A DNA stretch of 64,000 nt from Clostridium sp. DL-VIII (GTDB taxonomy: Bacteria; Bacillota; Clostridia; Clostridiales; Clostridiaceae): contig NZ_CM001240.1 of the NCBI RefSeq assembly GCF_000230835.1, positions 5,777,279-5,841,278 of the forward strand, written 5' to 3'. Positions 10,175 to 20,052 of the stretch are shown here, piece after piece. The translations under genes were made by a program, and so were the position numbers. The notes beneath the pieces were generated by a model. It saw only the letters and a program-made list of their open reading frames with translations, was not told where the DNA came from and searched no databases. Position 1 is the first letter of the stretch. Each line of letters starts with the position of its first letter.

Positions 10175-13100
10175 TTAATTGCTTAAAGCACCATCACTTC
10201 CAAGATTGTAGCCATTTATAGTTGTATTTGATAGCATTCTTCCATCTTCATCAAAATAGTACCATTTCTTGTTATATTTTAACCATCCTGTAATCATTTC
10301 TCCATCTGTGCCAAAATGATACCAATTTCCAGTATCATAAACCCATCCTACAGATAGTTCTCCTGATTTTTTTAGATAATAATGACTTCCATCTATATTT
10401 GACCAACCTGTTGCCATGCTTCCATTAGATTGTAAGTAATACCAATCATCACCAGATTTGGTCCAACCTGTTGCCATACTTCCATCAGATTGTAAGTAGT
10501 ACCAGGTTTCATTTATATTGGTCCAACCGGTTTGCATAACTCCATCTTTATTAATTAAATACCATTTATCATTTACTTTAATCCAAGAATCTTTAACTTG
10601 TTTTCCTGATTCATCAAAAAATTCCCATCCCAATTTTGTTTTAACCCAACCATTACTATTTTCAACTTTATTATTGGAAACTGAATTATTATCTGCGTTA
10701 CTATCTGTATCACCATTTGCACTATTTGCTTGATTAGCATTATCATTTATATATTCATTAATATTGGTTACATAAATACTGTCATCATCACCGTTACTAT
10801 CTTCCCACGCAACTATATTATCTTTGTTATATACATCCAGACTATTTATACCTGAATCAACTGTATATTTTTCACTAAATCCTCCACCGTTAAATTCATA
10901 TATTTTTTGCAATCCAAGTACCCATAAATTTCCTTCCGAATCTATTGAATAATATGGTTTCATTAAATTTCTAATTTGTTCTGGATCTGTGGTTTCTATT
11001 TTTTTATGTGTCATTCTTGTTTGAACAGATGGGTCATTAACCTTAGTTATAGAATTTCTATTAATATTGTAAGCAGTATCTACCGAAGATTTAAATGCTA
11101 TTTCCTGACATTGTATCTCGTTAGTATTCTTAGGACTGTTTTTGTTGAATCTTACAGTATATAATTGCCCGTCTTTAGCAAATACATCCAAGTTATACCA
11201 GTCATCACTAACTTTAGGTTGAAGCCAAGATTGAAAATCTGATTCTGAATTCATTTCATATGCAATAGCTTCTTTCGGAGTATATGCATCATCAACTTTT
11301 TCTCCTAAAGCCTTAGAGAACCTTAGGATATAGTTTTTGCTGTTTGTACCATCTGGATACAATATGCTTATGTCACTATCTGAAGTAAATTTTACGTTAA
11401 TTTCAGCATAAATATAATTTGAATCTTGCGCCAATACCTCCAAGCTGTTTAAATTAGCTGCAATATTTTCATCACCATATTTTTTCCCGAACTTTTCTAT
11501 GGAAACTGTTTTAGTCTTGCCGTTAACTGTATATCCAAGTTTAATATTAGCAAACACCGATATATCCATATATTTTCCTTCATCATTTACAACGCCATAA
11601 TACACTGGTTCTTTTGTATTATCTACAATAACACTTTCAACATCAGGAAAACTTTGTTGTAAAATTCCCGCAGATCCAGTAATATTAGTAGTTCCTCCAG
11701 TTATATTTACTGCAGCACCAGTTGTAGTTGATGTAGAATTTACTTGTTGTGTTGTTGTCTTTACTGAAATATTATCATCATATCCTAGTATCACACTTTC
11801 ATCCAATTTTGTATTAGATATTATTTGAATAACTGGTTTTCCATTTTCTTGAACAACTTGAGCATAATATCCACAATAATCTTTTATTCTTTCAGCTATA
11901 TATTCTGTTGCTGCTTGTACATCTCCATTATATGTTTTTGGTTGTCCGTCACTTTCTTTATTATTAGGGTCATTATCTGTTATTGAAAACCAAAATTGAT
12001 AACTGCCACCAAAGTCTGATGTTATACCATCGCCTTTTTTTAGTGTAATGTTTCTCCAGTCATGTGCTGTTTGTGCATTTATATCAATTGTTGTTGTATA
12101 TTGAGTAATTGTATCACTTCCGGTAGTTCCTCCTGTGTTATCAGCAGTTCCTCCTGGAGTTACCGCAGCACCAGTTGTAGTTGATGTAGAACTTACTTGT
12201 TGCGTTTTTGTTGTTACTGAAATATTATCATCATATCCTAGTATTACACTTTCATCTAATTTTGCATTAGATATTATTTGAATAACTGGTTTTCCATTTT
12301 CTTGAACAACTTTAGCATCATATCCGCAATAATCTTTTATTCTTTCAGCTATATATTCTGTTGCTGCTTGTACATCTCCATTGTATGTTTTGGGCTGTCC
12401 ATCACTTTCTTTATTATTAACATCATTATCTGTTATTGAGAACCAAAACTGATAACTGCTGCCAAAGTCTGATGTTATACCATCACCTGCTTTTAATGTA
12501 ATATTTTTCCACTCATGTGCTGTTTGTGCATTTATATTAATTGTTGTTATATATTGAGTAATTGTATCAGTATCACTTCCAGTAGTTCCCCCTGTATTAT
12601 CAGTGGTTCCCCCCGGAGTTACTGCGGCACCAGTTGTATTAGTTCCTCCTGTATTATTAGTATTTCCTCCTATATTTCCATCATTTCCGCCATCATCTAC
12701 ATATTTTATATGACTTGAAGGCACTTCTTCTGTTGATACTGAAATATCACCATTATGTCCTGTTATTACATCCCCATCTAATTTTTGATCAGATACTAAT
12801 TGAATTACCCATCTTCCATTTTCTTGTATAACTTCTGCATCATACCCACAATAATCTTTTATTCTCCCAGCTATATATGTTGATGCTGCTTGTACATCTC
12901 CATTATACGTTTTGGGCTGTCCATCACTTTCTTTATTACCAGCATCATTTGTTGTTACTGAAAACCAAAACTGATAACTATCTCCAAAGCTTGAAGTTAC
13001 TCCACTTCCCTTCTTTAATGTAATATTATCCCAATCATCATTTGATTTTGCTGAAACATCGATTGTTGTTACATATTTTATATCTTGGCCATTATAATCT

Positions 13101-13600
13101 GCTGTATATTCATACCATACATCCTGAAAACTACTTTTATTAGTAACAATTTGTTTATCTAAATTAAGGTAATTTTCTACATCACTTCCGTATCTTTTCG
13201 TACCTTTTAATTTGCTTATTAGTTTGTTTTTAATAAGTGATTCCTGATCCTTTATACTTTCACCTTCAAACTGTCCTTTTTGCAAATTAAATAATTCTTC
13301 AACTCCATCATTATCTACTTGTACATCTGTACTTCCATATTTTATGGCTTCATCAGAAGCATCTACCTCCTCTAATTCTGTGTATTTACCGTTGTTATAA
13401 TATGTTGCTTTTTCATCTCCACTACTTCCTCTATAACCATCATATAAATATTTGTTATTTGAATAAGCAACAGCATTATAAAAGCTTCCATCTTTATCCT
13501 GTAATGTATCATCTGCAAATACTTTTATTGGTGAATCTAATGTTGAGGCAGTTGTTGCACACATAATTAGTGCTATTATTTTATTAGTTCTTTTAATCAC
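10175..13600 (-). CDS. Secreted wall-binding repeat protein with three tandem modules and choline-binding-type repeats
   Basis: A 1141-residue exported protein. The N-terminal signal peptide runs to about residue 29 (KVFAD). Three homologous modules of about 116 residues (177-292, 351-466, 502-617) share YQFWFS, DGQPKTYNGD and RIKDYCGY and are joined by Thr/Gly linkers containing TTGAAV. A domain of unknown function (about 645-950) follows, then at least six cell-wall-binding (CW_1, choline-binding type) repeats such as GWTKSGDDWYYLQSNGSMAT. No catalytic motif is visible. The GTG start has a GGGAGG site. Placed directly before the dextranase gene, it may bind dextran at the cell surface; this is inference. 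Modules 2 and 3 are almost identical, which points to recent duplication. Confidence 0.85.
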   Translation of the reverse strand: MIKRTNKIIALIMCATTASTLDSPIKVFADDTLQDKDGSFYNAVAYSNNKYLYDGYRGSSGDEKATYYNNGKYTELEEVDASDEAIKYGSTDVQVDNDGVEELFNLQKGQFEGESIKDQESLIKNKLISKLKGTKRYGSDVENYLNLDKQIVTNKSSFQDVWYEYTADYNGQDIKYVTTIDVSAKSNDDWDNITLKKGSGVTSSFGDSYQFWFSVTTNDAGNKESDGQPKTYNGDVQAASTYIAGRIKDYCGYDAEVIQENGRWVIQLVSDQKLDGDVITGHNGDISVSTEEVPSSHIKYVDDGGNDGNIGGNTNNTGGTNTTGAAVTPGGTTDNTGGTTGSDTDTITQYITTININAQTAHEWKNITLKAGDGITSDFGSSYQFWFSITDNDVNNKESDGQPKTYNGDVQAATEYIAERIKDYCGYDAKVVQENGKPVIQIISNAKLDESVILGYDDNISVTTKTQQVSSTSTTTGAAVTPGGTADNTGGTTGSDTITQYTTTIDINAQTAHDWRNITLKKGDGITSDFGGSYQFWFSITDNDPNNKESDGQPKTYNGDVQAATEYIAERIKDYCGYYAQVVQENGKPVIQIISNTKLDESVILGYDDNISVKTTTQQVNSTSTTTGAAVNITGGTTNITGSAGILQQSFPDVESVIVDNTKEPVYYGVVNDEGKYMDISVFANIKLGYTVNGKTKTVSIEKFGKKYGDENIAANLNSLEVLAQDSNYIYAEINVKFTSDSDISILYPDGTNSKNYILRFSKALGEKVDDAYTPKEAIAYEMNSESDFQSWLQPKVSDDWYNLDVFAKDGQLYTVRFNKNSPKNTNEIQCQEIAFKSSVDTAYNINRNSITKVNDPSVQTRMTHKKIETTDPEQIRNLMKPYYSIDSEGNLWVLGLQKIYEFNGGGFSEKYTVDSGINSLDVYNKDNIVAWEDSNGDDDSIYVTNINEYINDNANQANSANGDTDSNADNNSVSNNKVENSNGWVKTKLGWEFFDESGKQVKDSWIKVNDKWYLINKDGVMQTGWTNINETWYYLQSDGSMATGWTKSGDDWYYLQSNGSMATGWSNIDGSHYYLKKSGELSVGWVYDTGNWYHFGTDGEMITGWLKYNKKWYYFDEDGRMLSNTTINGYNLGSDGALSN
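11750..13072 (-). repeat. Three in-frame DNA repeats inside the wall-binding protein gene
   Basis: Three units of about 348 bases lie at roughly 13072-12725, 12550-12203 and 12097-11750. Units 2 and 3 are nearly identical at DNA level, including the linker encoding GAAVTPGGT; unit 1 is more diverged. Recombination between them could change module number in frame. Confidence 0.85.
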
Positions 13601-13679
13601 AATATTACCTCCCTTATTTATAAGTGAATAAGTATTAATCGTTTACAAGTGAATTGAAATAATCCTATATTATTTAATC

Positions 13680-13907
13680 TAGGCATATGAAAAAAATAAC
13701 AAGTCCAAATTTCACATTTGGGTTCTCGAACTTTCACACAGTGCAATCTATGATTCTGTGTGAATCGCTTAAGCAGACATCTCGAATCTATGATTTAATG
13801 ATGGTCGCTTACTCTGTGAGTACTCAGCGAGCGTATGCAAGTCGAGTTTCCTACGACGATGGAAAATAGACAGGCGGATTGACTTATTATTTTTTTGATA
13901 ATGCCTT
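13680..13907. repeat. Hairpin repeat family, copy C (long form with a different core)
   Basis: About 228 bases with the family ends AGGCATATGAAAAAAATAAC and TTTGATAATGCCT. The 3' portion (GATGGAAAATAGACAGG) matches copies D and E. The core is unlike copies A and E and holds its own pairing segments, such as TTCACACAG with CTGTGTGAA. It fills most of the 323-base gap between the wall-binding protein gene and the ROK kinase gene. A 60-codon open frame across it is a by-product of the repeat and has no ribosome site. Confidence 0.75.
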
Positions 13908-13923
13908 ATTAGCATAAAATCAT

Positions 13924-14865
13924 TTAATATTTGTAAATTAGTTTTGCGGCTCCATATATTCCTGCATCATTCCCTAACCTTGCAAGTTCAAATTTAGTAT
14001 TTCTTACTGCATGAAATGCATTATCTTTAAAATGCTTCATGATATTTTTAATTAGAATATCCCCATTTTTAGATATACCTCCACCGATAACAAATGCTTC
14101 TGGATTAATAACACATGCAATGTTTGCTAAAGCTTTACCTAAGTTAGCACTAAAGTCATCTACTAACGTTAATGCTAATTCATCTCCGTCTTTTGCCGAA
14201 TCAAAAATATCTTTTGCTGATAAACATTCAAATTCTCTCAATTTAGATTTTATTTTAGTAGTGGTTAACGCTTTATTGGCTAACTTAACAATTCCTGTTG
14301 CGGAAGCATATTGTTCTAAGCATCCTTTATTTCCACAGCTGCAACATTCTTCCTCATTATCAGAAACTTTAATATGACCAATTTCACCGCCTGCTCCCTG
14401 AGACCCAGATATTATCTTGCCATCAATAACAATTCCACCACCAACTCCAGTTCCCAATGTTACCATTACAATATTTTTATAACCTTTTCCTCCACCTTTC
14501 CATATTTCTCCAAGTGCCGCAACATTAGCATCATTTCCAGCCCTAACAGGCAATTTTATTAATTTATTTACTTCGTCTACTATGTTAAAGATTTCCCAGC
14601 CGATATTCACACATTTAAGTACTATTCCTTCATCTTTAACTGGCCCAGGCACACCAATTCCCACGCCTAATACATTATCCTTTAAAATTTTCTTTTCCTT
14701 AAGCTTATTTTCTAATGTTTCTACAATATCCTCCAGAATATATTTTCCCTCATTCTCTTTTCTTGTTTCAATCTCCCACTTCTCTAATAACTTCCCTTCA
14801 ACTTCAAATAAACCAAGCTTAACGGTTGTCCCTCCAATATCTACGCCGAATATATACTCTTTCAT
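13924..14865 (-). CDS. ROK-family glucokinase
   Basis: A cytoplasmic sugar kinase of 313 residues that would phosphorylate glucose released by the intracellular glucosidases. The phosphate-binding motif GVDIGGTTVKLG is at the N-terminus. The ROK signature with the zinc-binding cysteines follows (CSCGNKGCLEQYAS, about 175-190). The start is placed at MKEYIFG because AGAAGGAG lies 9 bases upstream; the longer frame adds 14 residues with no site. It follows the GH13 gene by 75 bases in the same operon. ROK also includes repressors, but there is no helix-turn-helix here, so kinase is the better call. Confidence 0.9.
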   Translation of the reverse strand: MKEYIFGVDIGGTTVKLGLFEVEGKLLEKWEIETRKENEGKYILEDIVETLENKLKEKKILKDNVLGVGIGVPGPVKDEGIVLKCVNIGWEIFNIVDEVNKLIKLPVRAGNDANVAALGEIWKGGGKGYKNIVMVTLGTGVGGGIVIDGKIISGSQGAGGEIGHIKVSDNEEECCSCGNKGCLEQYASATGIVKLANKALTTTKIKSKLREFECLSAKDIFDSAKDGDELALTLVDDFSANLGKALANIACVINPEAFVIGGGISKNGDILIKNIMKHFKDNAFHAVRNTKFELARLGNDAGIYGAAKLIYKY

Positions 14866-14940
14866 TTGGACTACTCCTTCTATGATAATAACCTTGCTTA
14901 ATTTCAACTGCTTACAATAAGTCAGTTAAGGTTATATTTT

Positions 14941-16584
14941 TTACTTTAATGTAAGTTTATAAATTCTTGATTCATAAGGTCTAAGATCTATATTATTTAT
15001 GGAATTATTTGTATCTACATCATAATTCGAAATTAAAAGTTCCTTAGAGTTAAACTCGATTTCATCCTCAAAAGCAAACTTCGTCTTAGTACCTGTAAAA
15101 TTACAAATAACTACTAACTTTTCATTTTCTAAAGTTCTTGTATATGCAAATATTTCTTTATTTTCTTCTAAAATCAATTCATATTTTCCATACACAACTA
15201 CTGGATTTGTTTTTCTAATTTTAATTAGCTTTCTATAATAATTAAATATAGAATTTTCATCATTTAGTTGTGCTTTAGCATTTATTTCTTTATAATTAGG
15301 ATTTACTTTTATCCAAGGCTCTCCTGTTGTAAAACCTGCATTTTTGCTATCATCCCATTGAATTGGTGTACGTGCATTATCTCTACCTTTTGCATATATG
15401 GAATTCATTATATCTTCATGCTTATAGCCTTGCTTTCTTCTTTCATTGTACATATTAATAGTTTCTATATCTTTATAATCACTTAAATCTTCAAATCTTA
15501 TATTTGTCATACCAAGTTCTTCCCCTTGATATATATAAGGAGTTCCCTTCATTCCATGCAATAATGTAGCAAGCATTTTTGCACTTTCTACTCTATATTC
15601 TTTATCATTTCCCCATCTTGAAACTATTCTTGGTACATCATGATTATTCCAAAATAAACTGTTCCAGCCTGCTCCTTCTAATTCTATTTGCCATCTGGAT
15701 AATGCTTTTTTTAAATCTAACAGTTCTAATGGCTTCAAATCCCATTTTTCTTTACCTGGTTCTTGATCTAATAAAATGTGCTCAAATTGGAATATCATAC
15801 TAAGCTCGCTGCCATCTGGATTTGAATACTGTTTTGCTATTTCTGGATTAGAGCACCAAGCTTCCCCAACAGTTAATAAATTCTTATCTCCAAATGTTTT
15901 TTTATTCATTTCTTTTATATATCTATGAAGCTTTGGACCATTTTCTTTTATCTTTTCATCTGGAATTTTACCTATAAGTTCAATAACATCCATTCTGAAT
16001 CCACCAATACCTTTATCAATCCAAAAATTCATCATATCGTAAACTTTATTTCGCATTTCTTCATTTTCCCAATTTAAATCTGGTTGTTTTTTACTAAATA
16101 AATGTAAATAATATTGTCCTGTAATCTCATCATATTGCCATGCACTACCACTAAATGTTGATCTTAAATCATTAGGTTCTTCTCCATTTACTGAATCTCT
16201 CCAAATATAATAATCTCTATATGAATTATCTTTTGATTTTTTAGATTCAATAAACCATTTATGTTCATCAGAAGTATGATTAACAACTAAATCCATAAGG
16301 ATTTTTATGCCTCTCTTATTTCCTTCTTTAATAAGCTCATCCATATCTTCCATTGTTCCAAAATCATCCATTATATCTTCATAATCACTTATATCATATC
16401 CATTATCATCATTTGGTGATTTATATACTGGAGATAGCCAAATCACATCGATACCTAATTCTTTTAAATAATCTAACTTTTCTATTATCCCCCTTAAATC
16501 CCCAATGCCATCTCCATTTGAATCATTAAAACTCCTTGGATACACTTGATAAACTACACTTTCTTTCCACCATTCTTTATTCAT
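14941..16584 (-). CDS. GH13_31 oligo-1,6-glucosidase (alpha-glucosidase)
   Basis: A cytoplasmic exo-glucosidase of 547 residues that releases glucose from the non-reducing ends of isomalto-oligosaccharides. Catalytic residues are Asp199 (GFRMD), Glu241 (TVGEAW) and Asp316 (WNNHD). The C-terminal beta domain is complete. The start is set at MNKEWW: GGAGG lies 7 bases before this ATG, while the upstream alternative is a TTG that overlaps the site itself. It is a close paralogue of the truncated gene at 5529-6881. With the GH31 enzyme it would complete degradation of imported dextran fragments. Confidence 0.93.
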   Translation of the reverse strand: MNKEWWKESVVYQVYPRSFNDSNGDGIGDLRGIIEKLDYLKELGIDVIWLSPVYKSPNDDNGYDISDYEDIMDDFGTMEDMDELIKEGNKRGIKILMDLVVNHTSDEHKWFIESKKSKDNSYRDYYIWRDSVNGEEPNDLRSTFSGSAWQYDEITGQYYLHLFSKKQPDLNWENEEMRNKVYDMMNFWIDKGIGGFRMDVIELIGKIPDEKIKENGPKLHRYIKEMNKKTFGDKNLLTVGEAWCSNPEIAKQYSNPDGSELSMIFQFEHILLDQEPGKEKWDLKPLELLDLKKALSRWQIELEGAGWNSLFWNNHDVPRIVSRWGNDKEYRVESAKMLATLLHGMKGTPYIYQGEELGMTNIRFEDLSDYKDIETINMYNERRKQGYKHEDIMNSIYAKGRDNARTPIQWDDSKNAGFTTGEPWIKVNPNYKEINAKAQLNDENSIFNYYRKLIKIRKTNPVVVYGKYELILEENKEIFAYTRTLENEKLVVICNFTGTKTKFAFEDEIEFNSKELLISNYDVDTNNSINNIDLRPYESRIYKLTLK

Positions 16585-16637
16585 AATTACCTCCAATTGA
16601 AATACTTTTATTTATTAATAAAATCATCTTAATATAG

Positions 16638-19031
16638 TTAATAAGCTAAAATAATCTCACAAATTGCACCAAATAAATCTTTATCTAATTCCAATGTTTG
16701 TAAAGCTCCTATAATTTTAACTGAAGTTTCATGTGAATTTATGATATTATAAATTTTATCTTTTATTTCAAATTCTATTTGTGCTTCATTTAAAAAGTCA
16801 AATATATGTTTAGTAATATTATTGCAGCTTAATTGAGACTTTCCTTTAAATTCAACAACTAAGCCCTCAAGTGAGTTTATTTCATTACTTTTTATAACAA
16901 TCATATTCATTAAATTATTATATTCTTTTTCATATGCTGCTTCTTTATTATTTGATGTAACTGTTATTTCTTCACAATCATTAAAGCCTATATATTTAAG
17001 AACATAATTTCTCTCTTTTGGAACAATGGAACTTTCTCCTTTTATAGGCTTTATTATAAATCTAATAATAGATTCTCCCCATTCCAGGCTCATTTCTGTT
17101 TCCGCATATTTTCCTTTTAAATATTCTAAACTCTGACCATCATCCTCATACATTGTAAATGTACCATTATTCCCTGCAAAAATTCTTATTTCAATATCTT
17201 TTGGATTATCTATCTGATTGTAACAATTCTTCATATCTATCATTGGAATAATTGCTCCTGCTTTTGCAAGGACTGGTATTTTTTTAATATCTCTATATAA
17301 GTTAATATTTCTATTTCCAGAGTAAATCATTCCATTAAATATATCTATATAAATTCCATCTGGCAGCCATACCTTTACTTTTCCTCTGCCAATTTTCTTA
17401 TTTATTGGATGTGTTATTGGACATGCAATTAATTCTGACCCAAAATAGTATTGATTTGGAACTTCATAAGCTTCATTATTTTCAGGATTATGATAATACA
17501 TAGGTTGTATTAAGGGAATTCCATCTTCACTAAAAATTCTATTCATTGTATAAATATATGGTATTAAACTGTGTCGAAATCTTAAAAATTCATTCATGGT
17601 TTCATGAACAATGGAGTTGTACCTCCAAGGTTCCTTTCCATTAAAGACACTTGAAGAACTATGCAGCCTCATAATTGGAGAAAATACACCAAATTGAAGC
17701 CATCTTAATGCCATTTCATCATCTTTTATACCAAGCATATGTCCTCCAATATCATGGCTCCACCATCCATATCCTGCATTAGATGCATTGGCTGTAAAGT
17801 AAGGCTGAAAATCCAAAGACTCCCAAGTTATAATACTATCTCCCGAAAATCCAACAGGATATCTATGACTTCCTATTCCTGCATATCTAGAAAAAGTAAG
17901 CGGTCGCTTTCCACTACGTTTATTATCCAAAAAATGATAATGATTAAGCATCCACAATGGATCAAGACCTTCTATCTTTGAATTATTGCCTTGCTGCCAA
18001 TCAATCCACCAAAAATCCACTCCATTTTCTTCATTTGGGTGATGAGCATACTTAAAATAAGCCTCCAAAAATTTTGGATCTGAAATATCGAATTTAATAT
18101 TTTTTTCACTCAAATAATCTATATCTAAGTATTTAGCCATCTCAATATACATTTCTTCATGAGCTCTTATTCCATCAGCCGGATGGACATTTAATGTAAC
18201 CCTTAATCCATTTTCATGGAGCCATTCCATAAATTCTTTTGGATCTGGAAATAACTCTTTATTCCAGGTATATCCGCTCCATCCACTACCATACTTAGGA
18301 TCGATATCTACCAGATGCCAATCCATATCAATTACAGCTACCGAAAATGGTATTTTCTCTCTTTTAAATCTTTCTATTAATTCTTTGTACTCATCTTCAG
18401 TATATTTATGATATCTGCTCCACCAATTTCCTAATGCATATTTAGGAAGAAATGGAGTATTTCCGCATAATTTAAAAAAGTCTTTTAAGCACTTAAGATA
18501 ATCTCTACCATATCCTAAAAAATAAATATCTGTTATATTTTTTTCTCTTGTTTCAATCCATCCATCTTCTTTTAAAATTAAAGATTCACTATCATCTATA
18601 ATAGAAAATCCATCTTTTGAGATTAAACCTCTTTCTAAAGGAATTGCACCGTTAGCCCCATCCAAAGTTCTTGCTGTACCTTTTAAATCCTTAATTTCTT
18701 CGCTATAATGCCAAATGCTATGATAATTGCTTATATTCCCTCTTACCATTATAGTTAGTCCATTTTGGGAAAACTTCTTCTTGTCATAAATTAAATGAAT
18801 ACAGTCAGTTATTATTTCTAAATTATCATCCTCATCAATTACCTTAAAGTCTTGTACTTCAAAATTTCTATTTATTACTTTCTGGGTCGGTCTATTCTCA
18901 AATAATCCATTATCATTATATTCTAACCTTATCATTTGAGGAGTCAGCACAGTAAACCTATACTTATCTCCTTCTACAACATTTTTATTATTACACGAGG
19001 GACTTGTATCAATTTTATATATCTCCTTCAT
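16638..19031 (-). CDS. GH31 alpha-glucosidase family enzyme
   Basis: A cytoplasmic enzyme of about 797 residues with the GH31 order: N-terminal beta-sandwich, (beta/alpha)8 barrel, then proximal and distal beta domains. The nucleophile is Asp344 within FWWIDWQQG and the likely acid/base is Asp398 within GFSGDS. The IDWQQG form marks a GH31 branch found in alpha-glucosidases and 6-alpha-glucosyltransferases. It has no signal peptide, so the substrate must be imported. The start is placed at MKEIYK because AAAGGA precedes it; a start seven codons earlier is possible. It lies between the permease and GH13 genes. Hydrolase versus transferase cannot be told from sequence. Confidence 0.9.
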   Translation of the reverse strand: MKEIYKIDTSPSCNNKNVVEGDKYRFTVLTPQMIRLEYNDNGLFENRPTQKVINRNFEVQDFKVIDEDDNLEIITDCIHLIYDKKKFSQNGLTIMVRGNISNYHSIWHYSEEIKDLKGTARTLDGANGAIPLERGLISKDGFSIIDDSESLILKEDGWIETREKNITDIYFLGYGRDYLKCLKDFFKLCGNTPFLPKYALGNWWSRYHKYTEDEYKELIERFKREKIPFSVAVIDMDWHLVDIDPKYGSGWSGYTWNKELFPDPKEFMEWLHENGLRVTLNVHPADGIRAHEEMYIEMAKYLDIDYLSEKNIKFDISDPKFLEAYFKYAHHPNEENGVDFWWIDWQQGNNSKIEGLDPLWMLNHYHFLDNKRSGKRPLTFSRYAGIGSHRYPVGFSGDSIITWESLDFQPYFTANASNAGYGWWSHDIGGHMLGIKDDEMALRWLQFGVFSPIMRLHSSSSVFNGKEPWRYNSIVHETMNEFLRFRHSLIPYIYTMNRIFSEDGIPLIQPMYYHNPENNEAYEVPNQYYFGSELIACPITHPINKKIGRGKVKVWLPDGIYIDIFNGMIYSGNRNINLYRDIKKIPVLAKAGAIIPMIDMKNCYNQIDNPKDIEIRIFAGNNGTFTMYEDDGQSLEYLKGKYAETEMSLEWGESIIRFIIKPIKGESSIVPKERNYVLKYIGFNDCEEITVTSNNKEAAYEKEYNNLMNMIVIKSNEINSLEGLVVEFKGKSQLSCNNITKHIFDFLNEAQIEFEIKDKIYNIINSHETSVKIIGALQTLELDKDLFGAICEIILAY

Positions 19032-19158
19032 TATATTATTTCCTTTCTCCATCTCTTAACTTCAATGACTTATCTCAAAAATTTTTATCACATGGAAACT
19101 ATTAATCTATAAAACTCCGAATTATTAGATTCATTTTAAAAATAATTCTTGATATACT

Positions 19159-20040
19159 CTATTCCTTAACAGATCCCACAACCATTCCTGTAACAAAATA
19201 CTTTTGTAAGAATGGGTAAATAACTAATAATGGAATAGTTGATATAACAATTTTGGCCGAATTTAGTGTTTTATTAGAAATATCGGCAATACTTTGTAGT
19301 TGTGCCGGATTTGTTACTTTTGTAATATCTACTGTTAATTGTTGTATATAAGTTTGTAATGGATAATTTGCTGCTTTATTTATATATAGCAATCCACTAA
19401 AAAAATCATTCCAGTGTCCTACAATACTAAATAATGAGATTGTTGCTAATGCTGGAAGTGATATTGGAATATAGATTTTAAATAATATTTGCCATTTACT
19501 ACATCCTTCTAATTCTGCTGCCTCTTCTAATGATTTTGGAATACTTTTAAAAAAATTCATTAACAAAATTACATTAAATATTGGTACAGCCCCTGGCAAA
19601 ATTAATGCCCAAATAGTATCTAGTAAATGTAAGTTTTTTACTGTAATAAATATTGGAACAAGACCACCTGAAAACAACATTGCAAATATCATAAAATTCA
19701 TATAGATATTTCTTGAGTGAAACTCTCGTTTACTTTTAGACAATGGGTATGCCATTAATACCACCAGTATCAAATTTAATGCTGTTCCTAAAACAACTCT
19801 TAATACAGAAATACCAAAAGAGCGCCAAAATTGACTTTCTTTCAATAGTGTCTTATACGAGTCCAAAGTAAAACCAACTGGAAGCAATCCTACCAAATTT
19901 CCTGCTGCTGCTGATTTATTACTAAAAGAAATAGCGACCATATTTACAAGTGGAAATAAACAAGCTGCTGTAAGTAATAATATAACACTCCATATGCAAA
20001 CATCAGCAAACCTGCTTCCGAAACTTTTTGACTTTAACAT
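19159..20040 (-). CDS. Carbohydrate ABC transporter permease (LplC/YtcP-type)
   Basis: A 293-residue inner-membrane permease with about six transmembrane segments. The EAA loop that contacts the ATPase reads EEAAELEGCSKWQILFKIYIP. It belongs to the CUT1 group whose members (LplC, YtcP) usually pair with YesMN two-component systems. It lies 12 bases downstream of the partner permease gene and has a GGAGG site. No ATPase gene is in the window, so a shared MsmK-like ATPase encoded elsewhere is presumed. Confidence 0.93.
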   Translation of the reverse strand: MLKSKSFGSRFADVCIWSVILLLTAACLFPLVNMVAISFSNKSAAAGNLVGLLPVGFTLDSYKTLLKESQFWRSFGISVLRVVLGTALNLILVVLMAYPLSKSKREFHSRNIYMNFMIFAMLFSGGLVPIFITVKNLHLLDTIWALILPGAVPIFNVILLMNFFKSIPKSLEEAAELEGCSKWQILFKIYIPISLPALATISLFSIVGHWNDFFSGLLYINKAANYPLQTYIQQLTVDITKVTNPAQLQSIADISNKTLNSAKIVISTIPLLVIYPFLQKYFVTGMVVGSVKE

Positions 20041-20052
20041 AATTATTCCTCC

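Noticed and set aside
11750..13072. Tandem repeats as a mobile or CRISPR-like array
   Set aside because: They are in-frame protein modules with glycine/threonine linkers.
13687..13869. A 60-codon plus-strand frame MKKITSPNF...
   Set aside because: It spans hairpin repeat C; the codons follow the repeat's palindromes, and there is no ribosome site.
14039..14920. Plus-strand frames of 112, 62 and 112 codons
   Set aside because: They are mirror frames of the ROK kinase gene, with low-complexity Ser/Phe/Leu composition and no ribosome sites.
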